Below, piece after piece: positions 26,833 through 35,143 of a stretch of 64,000 nucleotides of DNA (position 1 is its first letter; every line of letters begins with the position of its first letter). A model generated the notes under the pieces. That model was given only the letters and a program-made list of their open reading frames with translations, was not told the DNA's origin and searched no databases. This DNA is from Mesobacterium pallidum. Its GTDB lineage: Bacteria > Pseudomonadota > Alphaproteobacteria > Rhodobacterales > Rhodobacteraceae. The stretch covers positions 214,176 to 278,175 of the forward strand of contig NZ_JAIMID010000006.1 of the NCBI RefSeq assembly GCF_019966535.1. The letters run 5' to 3'. The position numbers and the translations under genes were made by a program.

Positions 26833-27348
26833 GTGGACTTGAACCTGGACCTTGCCCTCTCGGCGACCGCCGCGCTGGTGTTCGCCCCCTTCGTCTGGGC
26901 GATCTGCCTGCATGTCGCCTGGTCCGACCTGTCGGCGATGAAGATCCGCAACACGATGGTCCTGGCCCTGGCCGGGGTCTTCGTGCTGCTGGGGCCGGTC
27001 CTGATGCCGCTCGACACCTACGGCTGGCGGCTGGTGACGATGGTCGCCACGCTGGCCGTCACCTTCGTGCTGAACGCGGCCGGGGTCATGGGCGCCGGGG
27101 ACAGCAAGTTCATCGCCGCCGCCGCGCCCTACATCGCGCCGCCGGACGTGTTCTTTGTCATGATCCTGTTCGCCGCCTGCCTGCTGGGCGCCTTTGTCAC
27201 GCACCGCGCGGCCAGGGTCACCGGCATTGGCCCCAGGCTGGCGCCAGGCTGGGAAAGCTGGACCCGCAAGCGCGATTTCCCCATGGGCTTTCCATTGGGC
27301 GGCACGCTGGCGATCTACCTCTGCCTCGCGCTCTTTTTCGGGGCGTAG
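26833..27348 (+). CDS. cpaA: Prepilin peptidase CpaA/TadV (A24)
   Basis: Membrane aspartic peptidase that removes the leader of the Flp prepilins. The 171-residue protein has about five to six helices. Its two catalytic Asp residues are in WSDLSAMKIRN and in the GxGD motif (VMGAGDSKFIAAAAPYI). It lacks the N-terminal methyltransferase domain of PilD, as usual for TadV. The start is GTG at 26833 after GGGAGCC. It is followed by a 150-base gap before the AAA ATPase gene. Confidence 0.93.
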   Translation: MDLNLDLALSATAALVFAPFVWAICLHVAWSDLSAMKIRNTMVLALAGVFVLLGPVLMPLDTYGWRLVTMVATLAVTFVLNAAGVMGAGDSKFIAAAAPYIAPPDVFFVMILFAACLLGAFVTHRAARVTGIGPRLAPGWESWTRKRDFPMGFPLGGTLAIYLCLALFFGA

Positions 27349-27499
27349 ACGGACCGGCGGCAAAGCCTCGAAATTGCCGCAATTGTTTCATCAAAAAACA
27401 AGATGCGACTGCCACCCTGTCGTGGATGCGCCCCGTTCCCGGGGCCGCAACCAAGAATAGCACGACGCCCATTCGACAGTGTGAAGGCAGGCCAGACAG

Positions 27500-28819
27500 A
27501 TGAACATGCAGACCACCCCTCCCCCGTCGGGCGTGCAACCCCCGCCGCCGCCCAAGAGCATCGAAGAGATGCTGCTGCCCATCGTCATGATGCGGGACAT
27601 CCTGCTCAAGACGATGTACCGCAAGAACGTCGACACGGTCAGCGACATCTCCAAGGCCGTGTGCCTGCCGGTGCCCGTGGTGCAGGAGCTTGTGGACATC
27701 GCCCGCGGCCAACTGCTGCTCGAGGCGACGGGCACGCTGAACGCCAACAACGGCAACGAGATGGGCTACCAGCTGACCGACAGCGGCAAGGCGCGCTCTC
27801 TCGATGCGCTGTCGCAGTCGGAATATTTCGGCGCCATGCCGGTGCCGCTGAACAAGTACCGCGAACAGGTCAAGCGCCAGTCGATCCGCAACATCACCAT
27901 CACCCGCCAGCAGCTGACCGAGGCGATGGGCCATCTCGTCCTGCCCGACACGCTGCTGGACCAGCTGGGGCCGGCCGTGGGCGCGGGCCGCTCGATCCTG
28001 ATGTACGGGCCGCCGGGCAACGGGAAATCGTCGATTTCCAACGGCATCCGTGACGCGATGGGCGACAAGGTCTACGTGCCCCGCGCCATCGAATATGCCG
28101 GCCAGGTCATCACCGTTTACGACCCGATCGTGCATTCCGCCGCCGAGGTCGAGGAAGACGACCCCAACGCCCTGCGCCGCCGCCGCACCTTTGACACCCG
28201 CTATGTGCGCTGCGACCGGCCCACGGTGATCACCGGGGGCGAATTGCGGCTCGACATGCTGGACCTCGTCTACAACGCCAATGCGCGGACCTACCAGGCG
28301 CCGTTGCAGCTGAAATCGACCGGCGGCATCTTCATCGTCGACGACCTTGGCCGCCAGGAAGAGCCGCCGCAGGCGCTGATCAACCGCTGGATCGTCCCGC
28401 TCGAGGAATCCAAGGACATCCTCGCCCTGCAATCGGGCGAGAAATTCGAGGTGCCCTTCGACACGCTGGTGATCTTTTCCACCAACTTCCACCCGAACGA
28501 GATCTTCGACCAGGCCGCCCTGCGCCGGATCTTCTTCAAGATCAAGGTGGACGGGCCGAACCAGTCGGACTTCCTCAAGATCTTCGCGCTGGTGGCGCGC
28601 GCCAAGAAGGTGCCGCTGGACGAGCCGTCGCTGATCCACCTGCTGGAAAAGAAATACCCGACGATCAAGAACATCTACGCCAACTACCAGCCGGTGTTCC
28701 TGATCGACCAGATCCGGTCGATCTGCGATTTCGAGGGCATCCCCTACCAGATGACGCCCGATCTGATCGACCGCGCCTGGGCGAACCTCTTCGTCAAGGA
28801 CGAGGTCATCGTGAAGTAA
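27500..28819 (+). CDS. AAA ATPase at the end of the Tad locus
   Basis: A 439-residue cytosolic ATPase. The N terminus has a proline-rich patch (PPPPP, about 15-19) and a domain resembling a winged helix (about 45-110, KNVDTVSDISKAVCLPVPVV). The AAA core has Walker A GPPGNGKSSISN (about 169-180), Walker B IFIVDDLGRQ (about 276-285) and sensor-1 VIFSTNF. The C-terminal lid is predicted helical. Such ATPases occur next to Tad genes in alphaproteobacteria but I know no assigned function. It could regulate assembly or work independently. It has its own leader of 150 bases and a terminator after it. Confidence 0.85.
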   Translation: MNMQTTPPPSGVQPPPPPKSIEEMLLPIVMMRDILLKTMYRKNVDTVSDISKAVCLPVPVVQELVDIARGQLLLEATGTLNANNGNEMGYQLTDSGKARSLDALSQSEYFGAMPVPLNKYREQVKRQSIRNITITRQQLTEAMGHLVLPDTLLDQLGPAVGAGRSILMYGPPGNGKSSISNGIRDAMGDKVYVPRAIEYAGQVITVYDPIVHSAAEVEEDDPNALRRRRTFDTRYVRCDRPTVITGGELRLDMLDLVYNANARTYQAPLQLKSTGGIFIVDDLGRQEEPPQALINRWIVPLEESKDILALQSGEKFEVPFDTLVIFSTNFHPNEIFDQAALRRIFFKIKVDGPNQSDFLKIFALVARAKKVPLDEPSLIHLLEKKYPTIKNIYANYQPVFLIDQIRSICDFEGIPYQMTPDLIDRAWANLFVKDEVIVK

Positions 28820-28848
28820 TCGGCGCAAAACCAAGCACCCGGACCGAC

Positions 28849-28880
28849 AAGGGCCCCGGCATTTCTGCCGGGGCCCTTTG
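28849..28880 (+). terminator. Terminator after the AAA ATPase gene
   Basis: A 12-base-pair stem (AAGGGCCCCGGC, 28849-28860, with 28867-28878) and loop ATTTCT ends in TTT. It closes the Tad locus and may also serve the convergent exporter gene at 28929. Confidence 0.85.
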
Positions 28881-28928
28881 CATGTCCTGGCCTGCGCGCG
28901 GCCGCATGGCCGGCGCGCCCTGCGCGGA

Positions 28929-30467
28929 TCACTCGGCGGGCGTCGCCTCGCCAAAGCCGCCGTCGAGGGGCCGTTCCTGCATCATGAGGCCCGCGGCGCT
29001 GCCCAGGAGACCCAGCAGGGCCGCCCACCAGAAGACCGGGTGCAGCGCGCCCGCGATGGCCTGCGTGACCAGCTCGCGCTCGGCGTCCGACAGGCCCGCA
29101 AGCGCCGCTCCGGTCAACCGGCCGCCGCCCGACAGCGTCTCGATCCCCAGCGAGGTCAGCCGCGCGGCCAGCCCGGCCGAGAACAGCGCGCCGAAGACGG
29201 CCGTGCCGACCGATCCGCCGATCAGGCGGAACATGTTGGCACTGGCGGTGCCCACGCCCACGGTATTGCGCGGCACGGCGTTCTGGATCGCGGTGACCGA
29301 CACGCTCATCACCGGGCCGATGCCGACGCCGGCCATGAAGACATAAAGCGCGATCAGCCCGTTCGGCGTATGCGGGCCCACGGTGGCCATCAGCGCCATG
29401 CCGACGCCCAGGATCAGGGTCGAAAAGATCGGCAGGATGCGGTAGCGCCCGGTGCGCGCCATGTAGCGCCCGGCCATGTTCGAGGTGACGATCAGGCCCA
29501 GCATCATCGGCATCAGGAACAAGCCAGAGGTCGCCGGGTCCACGCCCTTGACCACCTGCATGAACATCGGAACGAAAGTGATGGTGCCGAACATCGCCCC
29601 GCCGACGATCAGCCCGACCAGGTTCGACACGACGAAATTGTTGATGCGGAACAGCGGCAGCGGCAGCACCGGCTCGGTCGCGCGACGTTCGGCCAGGATG
29701 AAACCCGCAAAGCTCAGCACCAGGCCCGCCGCCATCGCCAGCAGGGTCGGGCTGGTCCAGGCAAGGCTGACGCCCCCGGTCGAGGCGATCAGCACCGCCA
29801 GCGACAGCGTGGTCGTCAGCATGACGGCGCCCAGCACGTCGATCGAGGGGCGCGTGGTGCGGGCCGTCCGCTCCATCGCCCAGCTGAGGACGAGGAAGGC
29901 GGCAAGGCCGATCGGGAAGTTGAACCAGAAGATCCACTGCCAGGCCGCGTGTTGCACGATGAAGCCGCCCAGCAGCGGGCCGATGACGGTCGAGACGCCA
30001 AAGACCGCGCCCAGCACGCCCTGCGCCTTGCCCCGTTGCCGCGCCGGCAGCACGTCGGCGACGGCGGCCATGGACACGACGATCAGCCCGCCCCCGCCGA
30101 GACCCTGCACGAAGCGGCCAGCCACGAGAATCCACATGTCATGGGCCAGCGCCGACAGCAGCGCGCCGGCCAGGAACAGCAGGATCCCGCCCTGCAGCAC
30201 CACCCGGCGGCCGAAAAGATCGCCGAGCTTGCCGAAGACCGGCGCGCCCACGGTGGCGGCCAGCAGGTAGGCGGTGATCACCCAGGTGATGTGGTCCAGG
30301 CCGCCCAGCTGCCCGACGATGATCGGCAGCGCGGTCGAGACCGAAGTCTGACCGAGCGAGGCCAGGAAAAGGACACCCGCGGCGGACATCAAGGTCAGGC
30401 GCACGCGGGTCTCATGGAGGTCGTCGCCGCCGGAAGTCTCTACGGCGGTAGGGGCAGTGTCTTTCAC
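28929..30467 (-). CDS. MFS multidrug exporter, EmrB/QacA (DHA2) type
   Basis: A 512-residue drug:H+ antiporter with about 14 membrane helices. Helix 1 is followed by STALPIIVGQLG; motif A is GKLGDLFGRRVVLQGG, and motif C-like GPLLGGFIVQHAAWQWIFW is present after helix 5. These are DHA2 family signs. I chose the GTG at 30467 because a promoter-like TTGACA and operator lie farther upstream and would be inside any longer protein. The divergent MarR-type gene is the likely repressor. The substrate is unknown. Confidence 0.88.
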   Translation of the reverse strand: MKDTAPTAVETSGGDDLHETRVRLTLMSAAGVLFLASLGQTSVSTALPIIVGQLGGLDHITWVITAYLLAATVGAPVFGKLGDLFGRRVVLQGGILLFLAGALLSALAHDMWILVAGRFVQGLGGGGLIVVSMAAVADVLPARQRGKAQGVLGAVFGVSTVIGPLLGGFIVQHAAWQWIFWFNFPIGLAAFLVLSWAMERTARTTRPSIDVLGAVMLTTTLSLAVLIASTGGVSLAWTSPTLLAMAAGLVLSFAGFILAERRATEPVLPLPLFRINNFVVSNLVGLIVGGAMFGTITFVPMFMQVVKGVDPATSGLFLMPMMLGLIVTSNMAGRYMARTGRYRILPIFSTLILGVGMALMATVGPHTPNGLIALYVFMAGVGIGPVMSVSVTAIQNAVPRNTVGVGTASANMFRLIGGSVGTAVFGALFSAGLAARLTSLGIETLSGGGRLTGAALAGLSDAERELVTQAIAGALHPVFWWAALLGLLGSAAGLMMQERPLDGGFGEATPAE

Positions 30468-30552
30468 GATATCAGGTCCGGTCGAATAGATGGCGATCCG
30501 CGTCCGAAAACTGGACAGACTACGCGGATTGCCCGGGGAAAGTCGGGTGTTC

Positions 30553-30626
30553 TGGACAACATGGTCCAGGACCAATTACATGTCAAGATCATGCATTTGA
30601 CAAATGCCGCGATTTGCGGTCATACC
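30553..30626. promoter_or_regulatory. Divergent promoters with palindromic operator between exporter and MarR genes
   Basis: TTGACA on the minus strand (30586-30581) sits upstream of the exporter, with its poorly matching -10 region overlapped by two palindromes: GGTCCAGGACC (30563-30573, perfect) and TGGAC-N6-GTCCA (30553-30568). On the plus strand TTGACA (30597-30602) with CATACC about 18 bases later can drive the MarR-type gene. The palindromes are good candidates for the MarR dimer. All of this is read from sequence symmetry. Confidence 0.6.
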
Positions 30627-30649
30627 CATTCATCTTCAAGGGAGCCGAC

Positions 30650-31252
30650 ATGCCGCAACGTGACCAAGAAATGCGTGGATTCCTGTCCCGGGTCGGGATC
30701 GACAGTGACGCGATCGAATCTGCGTTGGCCATCGACGCCGTCATCCAGCGGTGGCGTCGGCGCTACACCAAGCGCGAGCTTGGGGCCGCGGCGATCCGCG
30801 AGCTTGGGCTGGGCGACCTGATCGATCTTGCGCAGCTGGACGTGCTGATCGCGATCTGGGCCCCGGCCAATGAATACGGCGACGAGGACGGGCAGGAAAC
30901 CATGGTCGCCACCATCGCGGCGCGGCTCATGATCGACCCGTCGCGCGCCTCGCGCCTGGTCACCGAGCTGATCGGCAAGGACCTCGTCCTGCGCCAGGTC
31001 AGCCAGCAGGACGCCCGCCGCTCAGTCATCAGCCTGACGCCGCGGGGACAGGCCATTGTCGAGGCCGCCCGCCGCTACAAGTTCCTGGTGATGGGCGATT
31101 TCCTGACCGGGTGGAGCCAGGAGGACCGCGACCGTTTCCTGCCGCTGCTCGAGGCGTTCTCGACCTGGACGGACAAGACCAGCTCGAAAGGCGCCGAACG
31201 GTTCCGCGCCGAGGTCGACAAGATCCGCTCGGACATGCAGGGATCCGTCTGA
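30650..31252 (+). CDS. MarR-family transcriptional regulator
   Basis: A 200-residue winged-helix regulator. The segment MVATIAARLMIDPSRASRLVTELIGKDLVLR is the HTH with recognition helix, and QDARRSVISLTPRGQAIVEA is the beta-wing, both typical of MarR. The start at 30650 has AAGGGAG six bases upstream. N-terminal residues 1-45 include a predicted helical dimerisation region. It is divergent from the EmrB-type exporter and should repress it; loss of repression on ligand binding is the usual MarR mechanism. Confidence 0.88.
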   Translation: MPQRDQEMRGFLSRVGIDSDAIESALAIDAVIQRWRRRYTKRELGAAAIRELGLGDLIDLAQLDVLIAIWAPANEYGDEDGQETMVATIAARLMIDPSRASRLVTELIGKDLVLRQVSQQDARRSVISLTPRGQAIVEAARRYKFLVMGDFLTGWSQEDRDRFLPLLEAFSTWTDKTSSKGAERFRAEVDKIRSDMQGSV

Positions 31253-31279
31253 CCATCCGGGCGCTCGCGGGGTGAGAGG

Positions 31280-31321
31280 GCGACCGCGGGCGGGAGGGAC
31301 AGGGATGCCGCCCGCGGTCGC
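31280..31321 (+). terminator. Long hairpin after the MarR gene
   Basis: Arms GCGACCGCGGGCGG (31280-31293) and its perfect complement (31308-31321) enclose a 14-base loop, 28 bases past the stop. No U run follows. The rest of the 31253-31490 gap holds no gene that I can support. Confidence 0.5.
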
Positions 31322-31490
31322 ATGCGACATGGCCCCGGGGACAGACAGGGAGGGGCATGTCGGTCGGCGCCTTCGCTTCCGGGGCGACGCGCCGGGGGCC
31401 TTTGTTGCCCCGTTCTCATCTCCAACACCGCGCGCGCGATAAGGTTCCGCCCGCCGTTAACCTTTTTTGCACCCCGCCGTCGCGCCACGA

Positions 31491-31524
31491 AAAAGGGGCC
31501 GCGCCAGCCGGCGCGACCCCTTTT
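31491..31524 (-). terminator. Rho-independent terminator of the HU gene
   Basis: On the minus strand a GC-rich stem flanked by AAAAGGGG/CCCCTTTT ends in a T run, 22 bases past the HU stop. One C-A mismatch interrupts the stem. Confidence 0.8.
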
Positions 31525-31546
31525 CCGAATACCGTCCGAAGCCGGA

Positions 31547-31837
31547 TCAGCCGTTGACGCTGTCCTTCAGCGCCTTGGCGATGGTCATCTTGACGACCTT
31601 GTCGGCTTCTTTCTTGAACTGCTCGCCGGTGGCGGGGTTGCGCACCATGCGCTCCGGGCGCTCGCGGCAGTAGATCTTGCCGACGCCGGGCAGGGTCACG
31701 GCACCGCCGCCGGACACTTCCTTGGTGATGATGTCGGTGATGGCGTCCAGCGCCGCCGAAGCGGTTTTCTTGTCGCTGTCCATCGTCTCTGCCAACGCGG
31801 CCACAAGCTGCGTCTTGGTCATGGGTTTGTTCGCCAT
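31547..31837 (-). CDS. hup: HU-family DNA-binding protein
   Basis: Small histone-like protein that bends DNA and compacts the nucleoid. The 96-residue protein begins MANKPMTKTQLVAALAETMD. It has the family core with AVTLPGVGKIYCRERPERMV, where the beta-arm region includes R-x-x-R-N-P-A-T-G (MVRNPATG). AAGGAG precedes the ATG. It stands alone, with a terminator after it, and is AT-rich just upstream as expected for a strong promoter (around 31890-31920). Confidence 0.95.
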   Translation of the reverse strand: MANKPMTKTQLVAALAETMDSDKKTASAALDAITDIITKEVSGGGAVTLPGVGKIYCRERPERMVRNPATGEQFKKEADKVVKMTIAKALKDSVNG

Positions 31838-31986
31838 TTTTATGCTCCTTCCACTGCCCGTGACTTGGGCCCCATCTGCGGGATTCTTACCGAATGTTGT
31901 GTATCAACACAACGTTTAGGGGCGTCAGGCAAGGCCAAAACGGCCCGAATCGGCCTATTTTCTTGGGTTTTCCGCGAATTTCAGGG

Positions 31987-33471
31987 TCAGAGGAAGGCCG
32001 TTTCCTCGAAAGACCGCAATTTCCGGCTGTGAATCCGCTCGAGCGGGGTCTTGCGCAGGGCCTCCATCGCGCGAATCCCTATCATCAGGTGGCGCGACAC
32101 CTGGGTCTTGTAGAAGTCGGACGCCATGCCGGGCAGCTTCAGCTCTCCGTGCAGGGGCTTGTCGCTGACGCAAAGCAGCGTGCCATAGGGCACGCGGAAG
32201 CGGAAGCCGTTGGCGGCAATCGTCGCGCTTTCCATGTCAAGCGCGACGGCCCGCGACTGCGACAGGCGCTGCACATGGCCACGCTGGTCGACCAGTTCCC
32301 AGTTGCGGTTGTCGACCGAGGCCACGGTGCCCGTCCGCATCACCCGCTTGAGGTCATAGCCTTCCAGCTGCGTCTCGGCGGCGACGGCGGTTTCCAGCGC
32401 GATCTGGATCTCGGCCAGGGCCGGGATCGGCACCCAGATCGGCAGGTCGTCGTCCAGCACCTTGTCCTCGCGCAGGTAGGCATGGGCCAGGACGAAGTCG
32501 CCCAGGGACTGGGAATTGCGAAGGCCGGCACAGTGCCCGACCATCAGCCAGGCATGGGGCCGCAGCACGGCGATATGGTCGGTCGCGGTCTTGGCGTTGG
32601 ACGGGCCGACGCCGATGTTGACCAGCGTGATGCCGCCGCCATCGGCGCGCTTGAGGTGATAGGTCGGCATCTGCGGCTGGCGCGGCGATTGCGGCAGCAC
32701 CGCGTCGGGCGTCGTGATCTCGGCATTGCCGGTGGCGACAAAGCTGGTGTAGCCGCTGGTCGGATCGGCCAGCATCGCGCGGGCATAGGCCTCGAATTCC
32801 GAGACGTAGAACTGGTAGTTGGTGAACAGCACGAAGTTCTGGAAATGCTCGGGGTCGGTCGCGGTGTAATGCGACAGCCGCGCCAGCGAATAATCCACCC
32901 GCTGCGCGGTGAAGGGCGCCAGCGGCACGGCGCCGTCGGCCCCGGGCTGGTAGGTGCCGTTGACGATGTCGTCATTGGTGTTCGACAGGTCCGGCACGTC
33001 GAAGACATCGCGCAGGGTAAAGCTGGCCGCGCCCTCTTGCGGGACGGTGACGCTGCCATCGGCGGCGACCGCGAAATGCACCGGGATCGGCGTGTCCGAC
33101 AGGCCGATGCGCACGGGCGTGCCGTGGTTCGACAGGATCAGCCCGATCTGCTGGCGCAGGTAGTTGCGGAAAAGATCCGGCCGCGTGACGCTCGTCGTGT
33201 AGATCCCGGGCGCGGCCGCGTGGCCGAAACTCAGCCGGCTGTCGACCTTGCTGTAGGACGTCATCTGCAGCCGGATCTCGGGATAGAAGGCCCTATAGCG
33301 TGCCTCGGGGTCGCCCTCGGCCATGGCGCGCAGGAAGTTGTCGCGCAGGAACGTGGTGCCGATGCGGTAGAGCTCCTCGAGCCGGGCGACGGCCTTTTCG
33401 GCATCGTCGAAATACTCGGGGCCCGGCGTGTCGGGCGTGCGGATCGGCATCTGGGGGTCGACGGTCAACAT
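31987..33471 (-). CDS. amn: AMP nucleosidase
   Basis: Cleaves AMP to adenine and ribose 5-phosphate and so tunes the adenylate pool. The 494-residue protein has the Amn N-terminal domain (residues about 15-180, with RPDLFRNYLRQQIGLIL) and a C-terminal PNP/UDP-phosphorylase domain including MLVGHCAGLR-type segment WLMVGHCAGLRNSQSLGDFV and VALDMESATIAANGFRF. Length and domain order are those of bacterial Amn. It lies alone, divergent from the aldolase-like gene at 33587, with about 115 bases between them. Confidence 0.95.
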   Translation of the reverse strand: MLTVDPQMPIRTPDTPGPEYFDDAEKAVARLEELYRIGTTFLRDNFLRAMAEGDPEARYRAFYPEIRLQMTSYSKVDSRLSFGHAAAPGIYTTSVTRPDLFRNYLRQQIGLILSNHGTPVRIGLSDTPIPVHFAVAADGSVTVPQEGAASFTLRDVFDVPDLSNTNDDIVNGTYQPGADGAVPLAPFTAQRVDYSLARLSHYTATDPEHFQNFVLFTNYQFYVSEFEAYARAMLADPTSGYTSFVATGNAEITTPDAVLPQSPRQPQMPTYHLKRADGGGITLVNIGVGPSNAKTATDHIAVLRPHAWLMVGHCAGLRNSQSLGDFVLAHAYLREDKVLDDDLPIWVPIPALAEIQIALETAVAAETQLEGYDLKRVMRTGTVASVDNRNWELVDQRGHVQRLSQSRAVALDMESATIAANGFRFRVPYGTLLCVSDKPLHGELKLPGMASDFYKTQVSRHLMIGIRAMEALRKTPLERIHSRKLRSFEETAFL

Positions 33472-33586
33472 GGGGCATCTATGCCCAAGCCGCGGGCGGG
33501 ATCAAGAGGGGCCGCGCAGGCCGGGGGTGGTGTTTGCGCCGCGTCACGCGCATGTTGCAGACACAGGATCAGCAGGAGACCCCGAG

Positions 33587-34342
33587 ATGACCGTCACCGA
33601 GATGCGCCGCAACCTCGACCATTGGCCCGAGCGGGTCGACCTGGCCGCCGCCTTCCGCTGGACCGAGCGGTTGGGGATGCACGAGGCGGTGGCGAACCAT
33701 TTCTCTCTGGCGGTGAACCCGGAGGGGACGCAATTCCTGATGAACCCCAACCAGGTGCATTTCCGGCGCATCACCGCGTCGTCGCTGCTGTTGCTCGATG
33801 CGAATGATCCCCGCGCGATGGACCGGCCCGACGCGCCCGATCCGACCGCCTGGGCGCTGCACGGCGCGATCCACCGGCACTGCCCGCAGCACCGCTGCGC
33901 CATGCATGTCCATTCGATCTTTGCCACCGTGCTGGCGAGCCTGGAAAATTCCCACCTGCCGCCGATCGACCAGAACTCGGCCATGTTCCACGACCGGCAG
34001 GTGATCGACACCCATTACGGCGGGCTGGCTTTCGAGGAAGAGGGCGAGCGCTGCGCAGCCCTGCTCACCGACCCGAAGAAATTCGTGCTGATCATGGGCA
34101 ACCACGGGGTGATGATCTTTGGCCGCGACGTGGCCGAGACCTTCAACCGGCTCTACTACTTCGAGCGCGCGGCCGAGACCTATATCCGCGCCCTGCAGAC
34201 CGGCCAGCCGCTGCGGTTCCTGCCGCCCGCCGTGGCCGCGCGAACCGCGGACGAGATCGAAAGCTACCCCGGTCAGACCGAGCGGCACCTGAGCGAGTTG
34301 AAGGCGATCCTGGACGAGGAAGGGTCGACTTACGCGAGCTGA
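33587..34342 (+). CDS. Class II aldolase/adducin family protein
   Basis: A 251-residue protein of the class II aldolase/adducin fold, which groups zinc-dependent fuculose-, rhamnulose- and ribulose-phosphate aldolases and epimerases. Zinc-ligand-like histidines are present in CAMHVHSIFATVLA (H-x-H) and in MGNHGVMIFG. The N-terminal WTERLGMHEAVANHFSLAV is also typical. AGGAG precedes the ATG at 33587. The family contains many uncharacterised members, and I cannot name the substrate. No sugar pathway gene is adjacent. Confidence 0.88.
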   Translation: MTVTEMRRNLDHWPERVDLAAAFRWTERLGMHEAVANHFSLAVNPEGTQFLMNPNQVHFRRITASSLLLLDANDPRAMDRPDAPDPTAWALHGAIHRHCPQHRCAMHVHSIFATVLASLENSHLPPIDQNSAMFHDRQVIDTHYGGLAFEEEGERCAALLTDPKKFVLIMGNHGVMIFGRDVAETFNRLYYFERAAETYIRALQTGQPLRFLPPAVAARTADEIESYPGQTERHLSELKAILDEEGSTYAS

Positions 34343-34358
34343 CGGGCCTGCGTGGTTT

Positions 34359-34500
34359 CGGATCGCATTGCGATCCGACCGGGGCCGGCGGCTGCGCCGC
34401 CGGCAGGCACCAGCAAAGCTGGCGCCAAAGGGGGGCCTTGCCCCCGGCGCGTGCCGCGCCTCCCCCAAGGTATTTGGAAAACAATGAAGATGGGGCGCGG
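34359..34500. repeat. Cluster of short three-base-loop hairpins plus interspersed-repeat-like segment
   Basis: Three consecutive hairpins occur: CGGATCGC-ATT-GCGATCCG (34359-34377), GCCGGCGGC-TGC-GCCGCCGGC (34384-34404) and CCAGC-AAA-GCTGG (34410-34422). They are followed by a segment around 34461-34496 (CCCCCAAGGTATTTGGAAAA) that resembles short intergenic repeats I associate with Rhodobacteraceae genomes. It lies between convergent genes and probably terminates both. The repeat status cannot be tested in a single window. Confidence 0.5.
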
Positions 34501-34579
34501 CGCCCCTGCTTTCACTTTTCCTGAAATACTCCCGCCGGAGGCGTCCCGAACCGGAGCCAGGGGCGCGACGGCAGGGCAG

Positions 34580-35050
34580 TCAGCGGAGGCCGGTTTCCTC
34601 GAGCAGGCCGCGCCGCTTGGCCTCGTAGTAGTAGCCGCGGGCATACCATTGCACCGCCGTCGCCTCGTCGCCGTCCGAGACCATCCAGGCGCCGCGCAGG
34701 TATTTCACCGCGTAGGTCAGGTTCGTCTCGGCATCCAGCAGGTCCGAGGGCTGGCCCTGGAAGCCCATCGAGCGCGCCGTGGCCGGCAGGATCTGCATCA
34801 GGCCCCAGTAGGGCCCGTTGCGCGCGGCCGGGTTATGCGTGCTTTCGCGTTTCACCACCCGGTGCACCAGCGTGCGGGGCACCTCGTATGCGTCCGCGTA
34901 CTGGTTGATCAGCGCGCGCAGCTCGGGCGTCTCGTTCGGGAAGAACGGGATCGCGTCGGGCACGGGCGCCACTTCGGTGCGCGGGGCGGTAGAACAAGCC
35001 GCGAGCGGCAGGGAAACGGCAAGAAAGCAGGCAAGCAGCAGGCGAGTCAT
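34580..35050 (-). CDS. Small lytic transglycosylase lipoprotein
   Basis: A 156-residue predicted lipoprotein (lipobox LAAC, Cys19) that is almost entirely an SLT domain. The catalytic Glu69 is in HRVVKRESTHNP, followed by GPYWGLMQILPATARSMGF and NLTYAVKYLRGAW. This is the EmtA/MltE-like single-domain size class of membrane-bound transglycosylases. It cleaves peptidoglycan from the periplasmic side of a membrane. It is the second transglycosylase in the window and has no obvious partner gene. Confidence 0.9.
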   Translation of the reverse strand: MTRLLLACFLAVSLPLAACSTAPRTEVAPVPDAIPFFPNETPELRALINQYADAYEVPRTLVHRVVKRESTHNPAARNGPYWGLMQILPATARSMGFQGQPSDLLDAETNLTYAVKYLRGAWMVSDGDEATAVQWYARGYYYEAKRRGLLEETGLR

Positions 35051-35143
35051 CGCGGGGGTCCGGGGACAGCTATGGTTAATCCCGGTTTAGAAAGCGGCAA
35101 CGGACCTGCCCAGCCCCCTCGTGTCGGCTCGGCAAGGCGGCGC

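Noticed and set aside
30468..30575. N-terminal extension of the EmrB-type exporter to 30575
   Set aside because: It would place the predicted promoter and operator inside the coding region, and the extra residues are polar and unlike the family.
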